Notes under the pieces: model-generated
The model's input: the letters and a program-made list of their open reading frames with translations, nothing else
What the model was told of the DNA's origin: nothing
Databases searched by the model: none
Position numbers and translations under genes: made by a program
DNA from: Numida meleagris
Lineage: Eukaryota > Chordata > Aves > Galliformes > Numididae
Length of the DNA: 64,000 nt
Reading direction: 5' to 3'
Assembly (NCBI RefSeq): GCF_002078875.1
Contig: NC_034410.1
Coordinates: 40,847,532-40,911,531, forward strand
In this document: piece by piece, positions 22,923 through 37,900 of the stretch
Layout: the number at the start of each line of letters is the position of its first letter
Position numbering within the stretch: the stretch's first letter is position 1

Positions 22923-25900
22923 CTGGAGGACAAAGGTGAAGAAACAGGTCAAAAGGACAAGAATGCCCTAAGCGCATCAATAAATATTGAGATAGGTGAG
23001 GAATATTCCCCCTCGAAATGAATACCCCGAACTTGGCTTCTATGCACAGATACACTATCACTTGGAAAGAGCAATTCGAAAACTGAATCTGATCTATTGC
23101 ACTCAGTGTGCATTAACAGAGTTAGAACAACTGCTGCCAGGAGGTGGTATCGTACAACCAACAAAAGACTCCAAACATAAGGAAAAACAAATGTTTGTTT
23201 CACCAACTGAAGGAACTCTGCTAAACAGGAATAAAGGGTAAAACCATTCCCTTTTCAATTCCACAACTTCTTGTTGAAAAGAAGATTCAAGTAAACACAA
23301 GTCACTGCAAAGCAAACTGAGGAGAACATACTGTACATATCAAATTTCTGAACAACTGTCATCTCTTTCATTCTCTGCTCAAACAGTTCTGCAAAGCAGC
23401 TTGTAAGATCTGTAAATGTTTGTAGAAGAGATAGCATCAAAACATCTGTATTCCCTTATTATCAAAATTATATGGAAAAGACTAAAGAACGTATTAGGAT
23501 AAAGGATTACCAATTCAGAAGCTTGCATTGCTGAGGACTCCCTAGCCTTGTGGAAGCAGATTTCAATCCTCCCAATGAAACAGTATTGTGTAAAGCAGGG
23601 AAAAGTCAAATCCAAATGATGCAATATGTGGGGGAAAATACCCCATATTTCTGGTCTAGATTATTTCACTGCAAGTATGTAAAAAAAATTAAGGGCTTAA
23701 GTAACCACACACATTGTGGTTACTGCATTTCTGCCAAAACTAGCATGAAGCAAGTCATCATCATACTGCAGATCAAAGGTACTTGACTACTTTAATTTTA
23801 TAGTCAGTTTGAGATTAATTTGTATTTAAATCTACTTTTCTCTTCCCCCCATTAATACACTCCCTCTTAAATCTCTAAATGGAAGCACACTGCTTTAAGC
23901 ATGGCCAGTTTAGTGTTTTAAAAAACAACAACAGCAAATCAAAGTAAAAAATAATTTGAAATACATACAATAAAGCCCTGTGCACTCTAGCAAGTCTCAG
24001 CCTCAGGAGAATCCCTTTGCTCCTACGGTGTTGTGAATATCTTTCAGTGTCTCTATAATTTCCACCACCCCAATTTACCATTTACAATTTGTATTCGGCT
24101 TAACAAAATTTTAACTTGGTATACAATGACGTTTTCTACAGTCCCTTCTCAAAGCCACTGAGCAGACTGGAAGAGCTCTCCTGAATGATACATGTTTATC
24201 CTAGTTGTGTATGGCATGATTCTTTACAGTGGATTTTTGTTATGTGTTAATTCTTGGGTTAAGCAGTAAAGAAGCACTTTCAGATCTAGATGTCTGCATT
24301 TATGAAATGTATTTGTGCTCTTTAACATGTGTAAATTGTTCAGCAACATCTTTCCTCCATGTTCCAGCTCTGATGTCAACTGTATCGAGATTACAAAAAT
24401 TTATTTCAATGACTCGCCAATGTTAATATCACATATTATATATTTCTGTCCAGTTAGGACTGGGCATCAGCAAGAAGGCAGTTGGCACACTCAAACATTT
24501 ATCACAGCATTGGAACATACATGCATACTCAATTCTTGTGTCTGGCAGATGTGACAATGTATGAGAAATACTTCCAGAATGGTTTGTTTTCATAGGAATC
24601 AACAAAAACACAATGTGCACATTTGCACTGAGTTGCAGGCATGCACGTTTGAAATGACAATGTGATACCTCTAAAATAGAGTGCATTAGCTCCAAAGACA
24701 ACACCACCTTTTTTTGTAATGACTTGAAGAAAAGATGCTTCCAAGAACCTAAGCAACAGGTAACAACCACTTTCTTAACAGAGAAACTGACACATTATAC
24801 AAACTGGTTAAAACACTTCACGAGAGCATCCTGACTATGCCATATATATCTGTAGATACTCGGAATGCTATGGTTTAAAACAGACAGACAAAAACGTAGG
24901 TGCTTACCAGTGACCACAAAAACTACTTGTATTAGCACGTTAGAGCAAAAAATTTTGTAAAGAAAAGCGATCTTGTTCGAAGACCTGATTCAGCTTCTAG
25001 AACTTTCCCACTTTTTCTTACTCTGGGAAAAAAAGACTTCTGTCTGTTTTTAGTTTGATCTAAAACTTGTTTTCTCTTTTTCTGTTAAAGAAATCAGAAG
25101 TTATTACCCCAGTCCATAAATCAAAGAGCTATCATTTGCAGGGTTCGTATAAAGACCACACAGATATGCTTTGAACAAATTCACACAACAAACTAAGCAA
25201 CCGCTTAAAAAGTGAACTTACTATTGTCTTCACATATGACTTTGGTCTCAGAGATTGGATAGTGCTGCCAGAATTGCCATCTATGCATGAGCGTGCTCCA
25301 TAAACCACGGTGATAGGAATGTCTTGATCCATTTGTGGAATCCGCTGCAGCATTGGCCTTTTTGCCCATCCATAAGGAATAGTCATGTTCTTGAAAGCTG
25401 TTTCACCACTTCAAGGCATTCAGAAAGGGTAAAAGTAATTAAATTTCCATTACATTTGCTTTTTCTCTTCCCTTTTCCCTATACCTGCCTATGATTCAAG
25501 TATCTGTGCCTTTTGATAATACAGACAAAGTGCACGAGGATGGAATTTCTGACTGTTAAGGAACACAGGTTTGCAAGGTTTGCAAGCAATTTTCAATACA
25601 GGTCTTTTGGTGGGTTTTTTTTTCAACACTTAAAAAAATGAGATGCCAATTTTTAAAAGATTATAAAGAAATTTTTTAATTAACTAAACTATAACAACTT
25701 TTGGTTAAAAAATAGTGCTCCAATTGTCAGAACTAAAACATGGGTAGTTTAAGAGAAATAGTGAACTAGGACAGCTTCTACATCTACTGGTTTCTGAAAT
25801 TCACAAAAAGTGCAAAGGTACTTTTTGTCTTTAATCAATACAGTAAATGTTACAATTAAAAAAAAAAAAAAAAAAGCATGCACGCTGTTGCCATGACCAT

Positions 25901-28900
25901 TGGAGGGAGCAGCAGGCCATCAGTAAGACTTCAAAACACACACTAGGAAACTCACACTTACCTGGGCGACTGTACATTGCAGTGATAGATATATTCAGTC
26001 ACAGTGTTATCATCAAACATTGATGCATATTTTCGTTTGAAATCTGGTCTCAAACGCTGAACAAGGCTTAGACCTGTCAAAACAGAAAATGCAATTATAG
26101 CAGGAGCTGGCAGAGAAAACTCAGATTGCTTAACACATTCCCTTACAACCCTTCAAACATGCCCCCTTGAAACTCATGGCTAACTTTGATACTTCTAAAA
26201 CAACACTTTATTTCACCACTTGCAAGTCTTAGGAAAACGTGGTAGCAAATAGGAACTAAACATAATTATTCTGAAAGACTTTATGATGCCCCAGAAGAGG
26301 GACAATTCAATCCTTACTGAATACATGTGGGGAATGTTTGTGAATGGCCACTACAGCAATAGAAGAAACATGCAAAGGGGACCAGCAAAGGGACTAAGCA
26401 GATAAAAATTTTTAACAAAAATTCACTCTTGCGTGATACCAACACTTTCCTTTTCCTTGCTCTGGCAGCACTGGGTATACCAAAAGCACTTTGCTTTTCA
26501 GAACCAAAAGGCATTGCTGAAAAAGCTAGGCTGTTTTTCTCCAGATGTAAGTTTGTACTCCTCTTTTACATAACAGATGAATTAGCTTCAGAAAAAAAGA
26601 CTAACTCACATTTAGGTTAAAGAACAGAAGTCCATGCTGAAAAACAGGGGTAGAAATTTTGACATGAGTACAAGACATCAGAGGTGGACTTGACAGCATT
26701 AGGTTGATAGTTAGTCTTGATGATCTTAAGGGACTTTTCCAACCTAAATGATTCTACAATTCTATGATTCTATAAAACAGACTTAACCTAGGAAAGCTAT
26801 TACCTCCAACTTCACTTAACAGCCAAAGAAAAGAGGTAGGTCCTTTCAAAGGCCAGTTAAGCTCCCATTCTGAATCACTTCCTTAACAAATATGCCTCCT
26901 CTAACTGATGAGACAGATCTTTGGGACAAGAGCCTCACAAAAGGCCAATCTGAGTCTAAGAATATTATTCACCTCTGCAGATGTTGGCTCACAGTTTACC
27001 ACTTGGGTTTACCAACTGAAAATACTGTTGTTAATCTGTGCAATTATGATGATGTCACTTCTTCCCACCTATTGCTGGCCACAGGCTTGGCACGACTTAC
27101 GTAGACCTTGTCGCAGTAATGCTTTTGTAACCTTGGGATTAGATTATTGCAACACTCCTTTATGTATGCTTTAAATCAATTTAGAAAATAAATACAGTGC
27201 AAGAGAAAACAATTCGCTTATGAAACAGAGACTTACTTTCTGAAGTAATGAAGATTTTGCAAACATTCTGCAATTTGCTCCACTACCTACACTTTCTTAC
27301 AGAGAGTTCAACTGCCAGACTTCTGTCTTTTTCTGAAAATAAACTAACTGGAAACCCGTGAAAGAAAAAGATCTCTCTCAATTCTGTTTCTCAGGTTTAG
27401 GTACTTGCCTTCAAGTCTGATTAAATATCCATGTGATACGATCGTGATACCCCAGATAACCCTGGCCACGTGGAAGTGCCTAACTCATAACTTTGAGCAA
27501 GAACAACTGGCCTTCTGTTGAGGATCAGACAGCTGCGCCTGCCCAGCAGTTCAAGCACATGTGAATGCAAAGGAAGCTTGTATTTGGTTCAATACCTTTA
27601 CCGGGTTGGGTTTGATGCCCATCTCACAGCAATGTTAAAGTTACTCTTCTCTAAGAACTACAAATCACTTAATTACACATTAAGTTGATGATAACGGACT
27701 TTTTGATCAGCTGGAGTGAGAAACAGATGAAAAATTTTGAAAAGCAGCGTCCTCAGCTTCAACCTGTAAGCAAGGCTAGGTTGGGAATACCTGGACACAC
27801 AGAGTCGGTTTCCACAGCACCGTTTTAACCGGGTTTACTTGCTGTGGGAGACATCCTCAGCTTTGAATTCTTTCAAGTGGATTGATTTATGCATATATTT
27901 GTTACTGGGTAAAATGCATTAAATCTGTGCTTATCACTCAATACTCTTCAAGTTTTTTTGTTAACCAGATTAGATAGCATTTTTACTTCAAAAATATAGT
28001 TTTTAAAATACAGAACATTCCTTGTCAGAAAAGCTAATTTTGTCATCCTTCTGAAAACAACTGAATATACCAGCTTATTTAAATTTATATTCTATAGGAA
28101 GCGATTTAAGAAACAGATGCGGTTTAAACGAAGCCTAGAAATGCCACTTTCTTCTTTTCAGATTGAATAGTAAAAATGATGGTGAGGTGATCTGAAAGTT
28201 ATAAATAACTTGAAAGGGCTCTGAAGGATATCTCCTTCCAAGCCTCCCTCGGTGATACTTTGGTAATGCAAAGAGAAATGAACAGATAACCATCTAATCT
28301 CTAGAAGGAAAACATATGATGAATTTAAAATTTGATCATGCCTTTCTCTCTACTCTCTCTATAAACCAGATCTGTAGTATTCTCATCATCTCTACCTAGT
28401 CCTAGTATGAGGGTACACAGAATTTATCTGTCTCATCAGTGCTGTTGAAGAGATGTAGAAGTAGGAAGGACAGATTGCTACTGTAACACAGGACACTGCT
28501 GAGACCCACAAAATTTGATGCAGTAATAGGAAAATGGCTGATGGAAACAACACAGTTTCAAATTCTTTAAACGCAGGCTTAAAGACAAATGAGTTTATGC
28601 GAGATTGCATTCTAATATTAAGCAAATTCAGAAACACTATTTGTCAGTTAAACTGCAACTAGAAGGGAATCTAAAGGGACCATGACTGGAGGCAACCAGA
28701 CAACCTTTCCACCCTGCTGCCTCTTTGTCAGGCTTCCCCTGAAGATGACCACATAATCTGCTTCATTACAGCTGTAGCCTACATTAAGTGCTATAAATTA
28801 TCACATGATATTTCTAACAGAAAGATCTTGTCCTCTTGTCCAAAAGTGTTTGTTTTTCCTCAAGCCCTCCCACCCTCTCCTCCAACTGTATTTTCTGCAG

Positions 28901-31900
28901 GTGATACGAGCTTGCAACAAAGCATATCTTAATGTGGTATCTGTTCCTTGCTTATGCTTAAGGCAAACAGCAACATTTAAGAGAAGCTAAAACTCACCGA
29001 AGGGTCCTGCTATCCTCAGCCCAGCTAATGGATTAAATGGACTCAGTATAGCTCCTAGAGCTTTGATCCAGATTGGAATTGGTCTCTCTTGTTCAGCATT
29101 GTCAGGCCTCTCTGGAAAACCCCATGGCTCCACTAAGATAAGATGTTTGACCCTGTTGGCAGAAAAGGTTCAGAGTACATTAATTTTCCTTTGAATCAGA
29201 AAGCCGGAAATTTGCTATCGGTGGATTACACAATCTGTTTTAGCCAATTCTGTAACAGCAGCCTACTACCTTTCTGATCCATTGATGATTTTTCATCTGA
29301 ATGCTAATTAAAGAAAGACGGATTGCAACTAGTCTTATATAGAAACAGCAGAAACTTGGAAGCTCATGTCACAAATAGAAACTCAGTATTCAACAGACTG
29401 CGACTATCACATACATTTGAGAAAAAGATCAGGTTTTTTTTTTTTAGAAACGGTCTCATCTATACACACGGTCTATATTATCTGAAAGAGCAGTTTAATT
29501 TGATGAAAAGAAGAGAATGGCACCTGTTTCATTTAAGTGAACATTTAGATATCTCTCACTCTTTTCCAAGCACTCTAAGATCTCTGCTCCAAGAAGAGAC
29601 ACAGTTCATTTGAAAAAGAAGCTTATCAAAGCAAAATTTGAATTGGGCCAGACAGATCTAAACAGTGGATGTTTTCTAAATGTATTGATTTTAATTCATA
29701 AAATAAACACCAGAGAGACAATTTATAAAATTATCACTCAAAGGAATCTCAGCACAGAGGGTACTGTAGGAATCTCCAGCATATACCACAAATCAATCAC
29801 TTCATGCTGTGAGTCCTCCTCAAGCAAAAAAATTATTTTGCCTTGATGGACTGGAATCATCCATTCCTGTTTAATCCCGTAATAACATCTACTCTAACAG
29901 GACTGTCCTAGATACTGCTTATACCTGAAAAAGTGACTCTTAGAGATAGTTTTGCATATTTAAGGTGATTTTGCATGCAAGCTCCATCATCTTTACTTTC
30001 TTCTTCATGTCTTCCTTCTCTTTCAAAGCCATGAGATTAGGTATTTAATACAGCAGAGTTCTTAGTGCCTAAAACGATTTCAGAAGTGATTCCGAAGGCT
30101 ATTTCTGGACTATAATCAGTTGGGAAACCAAAAATGTGTGCCTGAAATGAGGGGCTGAAAAGGATTAAGCTCACAAAGATGTTTCTGGGCTGTCAGCTCA
30201 GCCATGAGCGTATTTGCACACAGGAGCAAACAAGAATGCTAACAGAGGCCAGGGTAGAATTTAACTATGTAAACCAAGCAGGAGAGATTAGAGGCTAAGA
30301 AGCATAAGCCATGAGGAGCTGTTAAGGACAACTACACATTCTGTGTGCAACTATGCTATTAAACATAACACAGAATATGCATGCATAAAAACAGAGTAAG
30401 CTTTCTGTCTTGTTTTGTTTCTTAATAATTTCCTTCCTTCTTTTGGTAATCAATCCTAAAGCATAAACCGGGATAAGGAGAAACTGACCATAAAAAATCA
30501 TTCCAAGGGTAATAGTCCAGAAGTCACAGTATTTGAAAATCATGACTCCAACACCACTCAGGAATATTCCAAATGGGAATCTTTTTGGATTAATATCCTC
30601 AGATGTCCCATGCACAATATGGTACAACACAGCAAATTAACGGATCATCTAAGCTTGGAGAAACTGAGCTACTTTCCTAACAATACGTAACCAGAATCCC
30701 TTAAGCCTCTAGTGAATTGTTAGATAATCTGATTGAAAGCTGTGCTATATTTATCTCTTGATTCAATACTGTCTTAAGATCCTATCAGTCAGCGTGATAA
30801 TTTGATGGTGTTAATTTCAGCAAAATATTAGCAGTGTGAGAGCACAAAAGAATACACCCCCAAATAAACTAACCCCAACTTAGGCACAGTGATGCATGAA
30901 AACACAGAAGTGTTGCTTTTGATGTAAATCATCAGAAGGCTGAAACAATATCCCTCCCCACAGGGATGGGACGGTGCCATTTATAGATACTCCAGAAGAA
31001 GGGGTGAAAAACTTGGAAGCAATCCCTACAAGCAATTACCTTCAGTCAGCTAAAAGTTGCTTTACACCCAAGTGGATAAGAGGTTTACACTCTTATCCTA
31101 AGTGTTTTAGGAAAAAAGTTATGCATGGATTTAGTTCAAAATCTTCAAATGAGAGAGAAAGGTGTACATACGGTACAAATTGATACTAATGTAAAACATT
31201 TATTCTGTATAGTGTAGAATCTGACATATGATGTGGAAAGCTGGACTTATGTTCACATCTTTTAACAGAAGTCCACTATGCCTATCCAGATAAAAACAAT
31301 GTCCTTTCTTGACACAGAACAACCTCACTTTGTGGGATCCTTGTTCGCCACTGCCCATATAAGTAGACTACACTGAAGAAGAGACAAATTATGAGCTCTG
31401 AGTAAAGAAATGGATTAGCTGTCTACCATGATGTGGTGCAGAAAAAGCTGATGTGATGTAGTTAAAGCACTGCCGCAGCTGGACTGTTCTTCAAAGAAGA
31501 AATACGGAGTGACATACAGACAATTTAAACGAACAGCCATTGAAATTATTTTCATACCGTCGTGTTGGCATCAGGCTGACTGCAAGCCTTTACACATAAT
31601 CTACCTGGCAGAATTACATTCAGAAGTTTCAGTGTTATCCGTAATAATAGGACATTTGGCAGGAATAGGTCTATTTTTTGTTTTCACAAACCTAAGTTTA
31701 ATCAGAGATGTCTCAAAGCATTCACACACAAATATGATCTTTGCTATTTAGCCTTATTACATGGCAAGGGGGTACTGAACAAAAACAGAGACGAAAAGAA
31801 AGAAAACAGAAGAAACAAGTTTACTACATCAGCTTATTTCTAAGCACCTATCTGAAAACAAAGCACAAGATGAATTCTCTTTGCTTAAAATTCATTATGA

Positions 31901-34900
31901 AGCTTTTCTTTATTTCTACATACCTTGATGGGTATTTTAATGAGTAAGCAGCAGCCAGGAATCCACCGAGGTTATGTCCAAGCAAAATCATTTTTTCTAA
32001 CCCCATCTCCTTTCTCCACTCTTCTATGGATTCCACAAACTGATTTTCTGCTTCCCTAGCATCAGTATCGAAGTGTGGTCTACTGCTTCGTCCAAATCCC
32101 AAGAGGTCGAAAGCATGAACGGTCCTGTTTTGACAGAGCTCTTCAAAATTGAGAGCCCACATTCCAACACCTCCTCCAAATCCATGAAGCAGAACAAGTG
32201 GAGTTTTACGTGAAAGGTCTGGAGAGAACGTCAGTGTCCATATTTTGTTTCCATTAGCTAGATACACATATCGCTTATTGTATGTGCTTGTAATACCTGG
32301 GGAAAAAGTGGGGAAGACAAATGATAGTTAGACATGAGTGGTAAACTTTAAAATATGTTCTATAGAAACCACTGTTAGAAATAGAACCTTCCTTTCGACG
32401 CAGAGAGCCTACAGACAATATCATAAATAAAGGAACAAAGAACATCTATTTCTAAACCTGCTAATTTCAGTACAATGCAGAAGTTGTATTTAAAAACTTT
32501 TCTGATCAGTTTAAACGAAATGTATAGAAAATCTTGTTACAGCTACAAACCTGACTTACATTTTAGCATTTTGTCCTCAGCTTCTTTAAGGTGCAGTAGT
32601 GATGTGGGGCACCAAGCAGGAAGCCAGCTGAACAACCATCCTAACCTGTAACAACAATAGAGAATGTAAAGTTCTTGAACAAGACGACCACATTCTGCAC
32701 CATGTAATGGTTTGAAGAAGCTTCTTTCGCTGCTCTTCTTAAAAGAACCCATGTCTTCTGCATGTCCTGCAGAAGTGAGACAGCAGCGAGCCACAGGAAG
32801 AAGTATACTTTCTCCTGACTTCTACCAAGTGGTGCAACAGTCAGGGGGTGTTCTTCAAATAGCATGCTGTCCTTCTCCTGTCTGTATTTTATTTGAGTGT
32901 ACTTGTCTATCTCTGTCAGAGCTGGCTGCTTCTGAGAACCTGGATACAGTAGTCCTCACACTGACCCCAGGAGTTTGGCAGGAAATAAAACACAACCATC
33001 GGGGTTTCTATGCTCCTCTCAAGTTCCCCTGGAACTCCGCCTGCACACGCACTTCCTGGCACGGACCCACTACAGGAAAGCAACCTGCCAACTTACCCCA
33101 AAGTAAGGTGGAGATCCTAAATAAATTTTAAAAGTGAAAAATAAACAGGCTTATTTTAGCAAAGCAAAACACTGGAGCCTTCATTACAAACTTAGAAACG
33201 AAGTCAGAGCAGAAAATTAAACAGCAAATTCCAGCACCCCTCACAGAAGTTCCTTTCCCAGCTGTCACTTGCTATCTCTGTAGTACCCTCTTGACCACGA
33301 GAGCAGGGGAATGACTCAGCAAATAGGGGCTAATTTTTCCCTTTTTATAACATGGAATCCTCCTTGCTCCGACGTCAGTGGCCTGGACTGTCTTTCAGTG
33401 CAAAGGTTGCTATGGAGAAGAGGATGATGAGGACACCAAACTCGCACTCAATTTTTTCCTACACTGAATTGCTTTCCAGTTAGTTACAGTATTTTCAGGA
33501 TTGTGCGCTGCAAGTATTATAGTTGTACAAAAATCAATGGTAAAGACTGTAAGATGTCCAATGATGTAAGGTGTTCAATTCTTCAGCCTTTTCACAATGC
33601 ATCAATACCAAATTAGTGACTTGGTCTCACAAGTTCTTTATCCAAACGACATTCCCTCATATTTCAGAGGGGGATTACTTAAGGTAATGCTACAACACGG
33701 TTTTCTGGCATGGAAGAAAGCACAACGCAACTGCAAACAGCACTGTACGTAGGGGACATCAGAAAGAAAAAAATCAATACTCGATCAAAAAAGGATTCAT
33801 CACCCAATCTGCCATGCCACTGTTACTGAATATTCTTTACTTTTCTGAGAAACACACTGATGTCTGGCTGGTGTGTAAACAGCCTCCCTAAACCACAGGA
33901 CTGTGGGAATTACGTTGATGGCACAGGGATGGAGCACTGGTAAGGTGAAAGCTGTGTGCTTGCCCAGATGCCTCCTGCAATCCATGAAGGAATGGAGAGC
34001 CAAGACTTGCTGCCACATTAAAATAGATACCTAAAAGTAAGAGTTTTATGAGGTTAAGGCTGACATCTGCCAAGAGCAACTTCACCAGGAAAAAACTTCC
34101 AATTTTGAGTATAATAACATTATGGATTGCTCTGGTAGGTTATTAAACATTGGTTATGCCACCACTCTTTAAAGGAAACTTTTCAGCTACTTATGTGCTG
34201 AACTACACATCTACATTCAGAGTTCTCAAGTCAGAAACACAAAATCCAGCCACTATTTCCCTCAAGTCAAACTACACAAAATATTTATTCTCAGGGAAAC
34301 CACTGATTTAGCAAAGAAACTTCTTTAATGGTTTTTTTTAATGAATTGTATAATTTTTACATGCCAGCATGAAGACAGTGCAGAGATATGATCACAGTGA
34401 AGTAAAAATGAAAACTACAGTCCACAATCCCAGAATTTCAGCAGGGAAGCATCTGAATACCCAAGAAAAATATTTAGAAAATTGTATCAGAATGAGGAAA
34501 TTTGGGCATAGATGCCCACTCTTTCATTTTGCTAATTGTCAGTACTGGTTATAAATACTGAAATTTTTACTGAAAATTTTTTTTACAAAAAATTGAGTGC
34601 AAGACGTTAACATACATGGAAATCTTGGCATATAAAGTTGGCAAGCTGAAATTTTTGCAGATGACATCAGGTTGGGAGGAAGCGTCAATGTGCCTGGGAT
34701 CAGACAGGCTGGATCAATGCACTGAGGCCAATGGGATGAAGTTCAACAAGACCAAGTGCTGGGTCCTGTATATTGGTCACAACAACCCCAGGCATCGCTA
34801 CAGACTTGGGGCAGAGTGGCTGGAAAAGTGGGCAGAGGAGAAGGATTTGCAGGTGCTGGTTGACACTCGGCTGAACATGAGCAACCATTGCGCCCAGGTG

Positions 34901-37900
34901 GCCAAGAAGGCCAACAGCATCCTGGCTTGCATCAGAAATAGCGCAGCCAGCAGGAGCCGGGAGGTGATCGTCCCTCTGTACTCAGCACTGTTGAAGCTGC
35001 ACCTCAAGTGCTATGTTCAGTTTTGGGCTTCTCACTATAAGAAAGACATCAAGGCCCTGGAACGTGTCCAGAGAAGGGCAACGAAGCTGTGAAGCACAAG
35101 TCTTATGGGGAGTGGCTGAGGGAGCTGGGATTGTTCAGTCTGGAGAAGAGGAGGCTCAGGGGAGACCTGATCGTTCTCTACAGCTGCCTGAAAGGAGGCT
35201 GTGCTGAGGTGGGGGTTGGCCTCTTCTCTCGTGTATCTAGTGACAGGATGAGAGGGAATGGCCTCAAGTTGCACCAGGGGAGATTCAGGTTGGATATTAG
35301 AAAACATTTCTCCTCTGAAAGAGCGATAAGGCACTGGAATGCACTGCCCAGGGAGGTGGTGGAGTCACTGTCCCTGGAGGTGTTCAAGAACTGTGTAGAT
35401 GTGGTACTAAGGAATATGGTTTAGTGGGGAAAAATTGGTGCCAGATGGACTGTTGGACTAGATGATCTTAGAGGTCTTTTCCAACCTTAACGATTCCAGG
35501 AAACACTTAGAATAAAAATTATTTATGTAATTCAGACTTTCTGAACTTGCTAAACTAAAAGATGAAAGATGAATTTCAGTCAAAAAAATGACAGGAAGAA
35601 TTTAAGAAAGAAAATGCTTAGTTATCTATATTTAAGACTTAATCCTTTGTTCTACTCTTTCCCCTCCAAAAAACAACTGACCCCATTGCTGGATGTTTTC
35701 CACACACAGAAAGAAATTAACTATTTCATCCATTTAATCACTTCTCTGCTATAGGCACACTCTGGCCTTCCAAAAGTACCATTTATTTTGCACATTTGTG
35801 CTAAACATGCCTCCTAAAAGCACACATGAATGTCAGTTTAGGTCATTCTTACATGACCTATCATTTTTATTATTGTGATATTAAGTTAAAATAGCTGGGT
35901 AGTACCAAAAAAAAGCAATGGTTCTTTAAAGACAGATTGTTCATCAGCAAAGGAGATAAGATATGAAAGAAAATAAAGGATCCCAGCTGTAGTTTCACAT
36001 TTAGAGCAAGCAAGCTAACCACTGCCAGAAGAGGCAGACTCCTCTCCAATCTCATCACCCACCACCTTCCAGACACACTCCTTTCTTTCTTCATAAAGAA
36101 AGAAAATGTACAGAGGAATCTTGTATTTTGAGGAGTTAGGAAATCCACTGGGCTTAGTTGCTTTCTGTATCAAGAAGTGTGAAATAAATCTGGCAACTGC
36201 CAATCCACATTTCTATCATTTTATAGCGATTGTATGTAGCACGAGTTACACATCAAACTAGCAAGGCACGCAACTAGTGGACTTGAAGCTGTATTTTCTC
36301 TTTACAGCTGCCTGACAGTTCACCACAGGTTGTACCTCGCTGAGGACAGCGGTGCTGTTTTGCAGCCATCTTACCCAACTGCCCCATGACAGTCAGCTGC
36401 TGGCTTATCTGTACGAATAGACAGCGCCCATCGCACCATTTTTTGCTATGCAATGGAAAACTAACAATGGGAAAACACACCAGCTGGTTTAATTAGAGAG
36501 AAACCCTGCTTAACCAAGTAAAATGTTCCTCCTTTGCTGCGAGGCCCAGATGGTTGTGAACCGCTTGGAACAGGAGACTGCCGTGGAAGTTACATAAGAA
36601 GAAAGAGACGTTTCTAACTTGAATTTGTAGTGTTAGGTAACTCACAGATATATAGCAATCCTGCTCTGCCTCACAGGGCATGATGTTCATTATCTCTGCT
36701 ACAAATTGACCGATTTAAATGTATTTTACCAGATAGTTTTTCAACCGCTCTGGCCGCCCGACAATCAGTGAAGGCCTCACTGAGGTGCACACAGATGCTA
36801 TATGACGTTTTCCCAGACATATGAGATCGAGCAGGACCGAGCAGTGCAGATGGTCCAAGGGAATGCCTTCCCTAACAGGCAAGGCCACCAGGCTCACAAA
36901 CACACTAGGCTCACAGGAGAAGTCAGACCAAAGTTCCTTATCTACAAACAGCACACCTGGCAAACTTTGCTGGTACGAATGGGCACAACCTTCTTCTACA
37001 AATCCTTAAAAGCAATGATTGGGAATGTTACTACCTCTTCCTGGTTCAAACTCAATATACTACATTTGTCAAGTCTTTTTCTCTGGAGGTGTTAAAAACT
37101 CGCCCAGATGCTTTCCTGTCCAACCTGCTACAGGCAATCTGCTTTAGCAGAGGGTTGGGCTGGATGATCTCCAGAGGTTCCTTCTAACCCATACAATTCT
37201 GTGATATGAGAGTGTTCATCTTGCAGCTTTTTAAAGACAGATGGAAAAATCTATTCATCCAAACAAGGTAATTCGAACTTGAGAAAATTATTAAAACCTT
37301 ATCCCTGTCAATGAAAGAAATATAGTGCGGACAAGTTTTTGACTCACCTGTCAACTGCAGTTTCCTTGACTGAGTGAATCTCATATGTAAGTGTGGTCAA
37401 GCTGCTACGATTAGGATTTGGAGGATGGTAGAACACGTCATAGCAAAGGAAGCAATTTTTCATTTATAAAACATACTCTATGCATGCAAGAATAAGAAAT
37501 GATACAGATATTAAAAATAAGTAATGATTACTGTCTGCAGAAATCTAAGAGGTAAAGAATAATTTATTATTGTGTAAAGGATAATACTGCTTTCCCTCAG
37601 CTGCTTGACTGTTAATTTGAATCAAATATTTGCTGTCATCGCACAGCTTAAACTGCCTGAGGGGAACTTTCATAAGAACTGAGCATCAAGTGGAGGCAGA
37701 GACATAGTAAGCGTGATCCACCCATCCACCTCCACAAATCAGGTCAAATCAGATGAAGAATGTGACAAATAGGTAACTCAAACACTAGCATTCTGTCAGC
37801 TAAGTTAAGCCTATTGACTTTGGTGAGAACCAATCACACGCAAGATTGCTGATGGATTTGTGGCCAGTTAGAAATTCAGCATACTCCTCAAAAAGCTCAT

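Larger units (their letters stand above)
26074..28997 (-). other. ABHD5: ABHD5 intron 4
   Basis: A 2.9-kb intron with a gtgagt donor and tgacag acceptor. It contains a CR1 3' tip near 26.69-26.77 kb and a possible old LINE relic near 27.1 kb. The rest is unremarkable AT-rich sequence. Confidence 0.9.
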
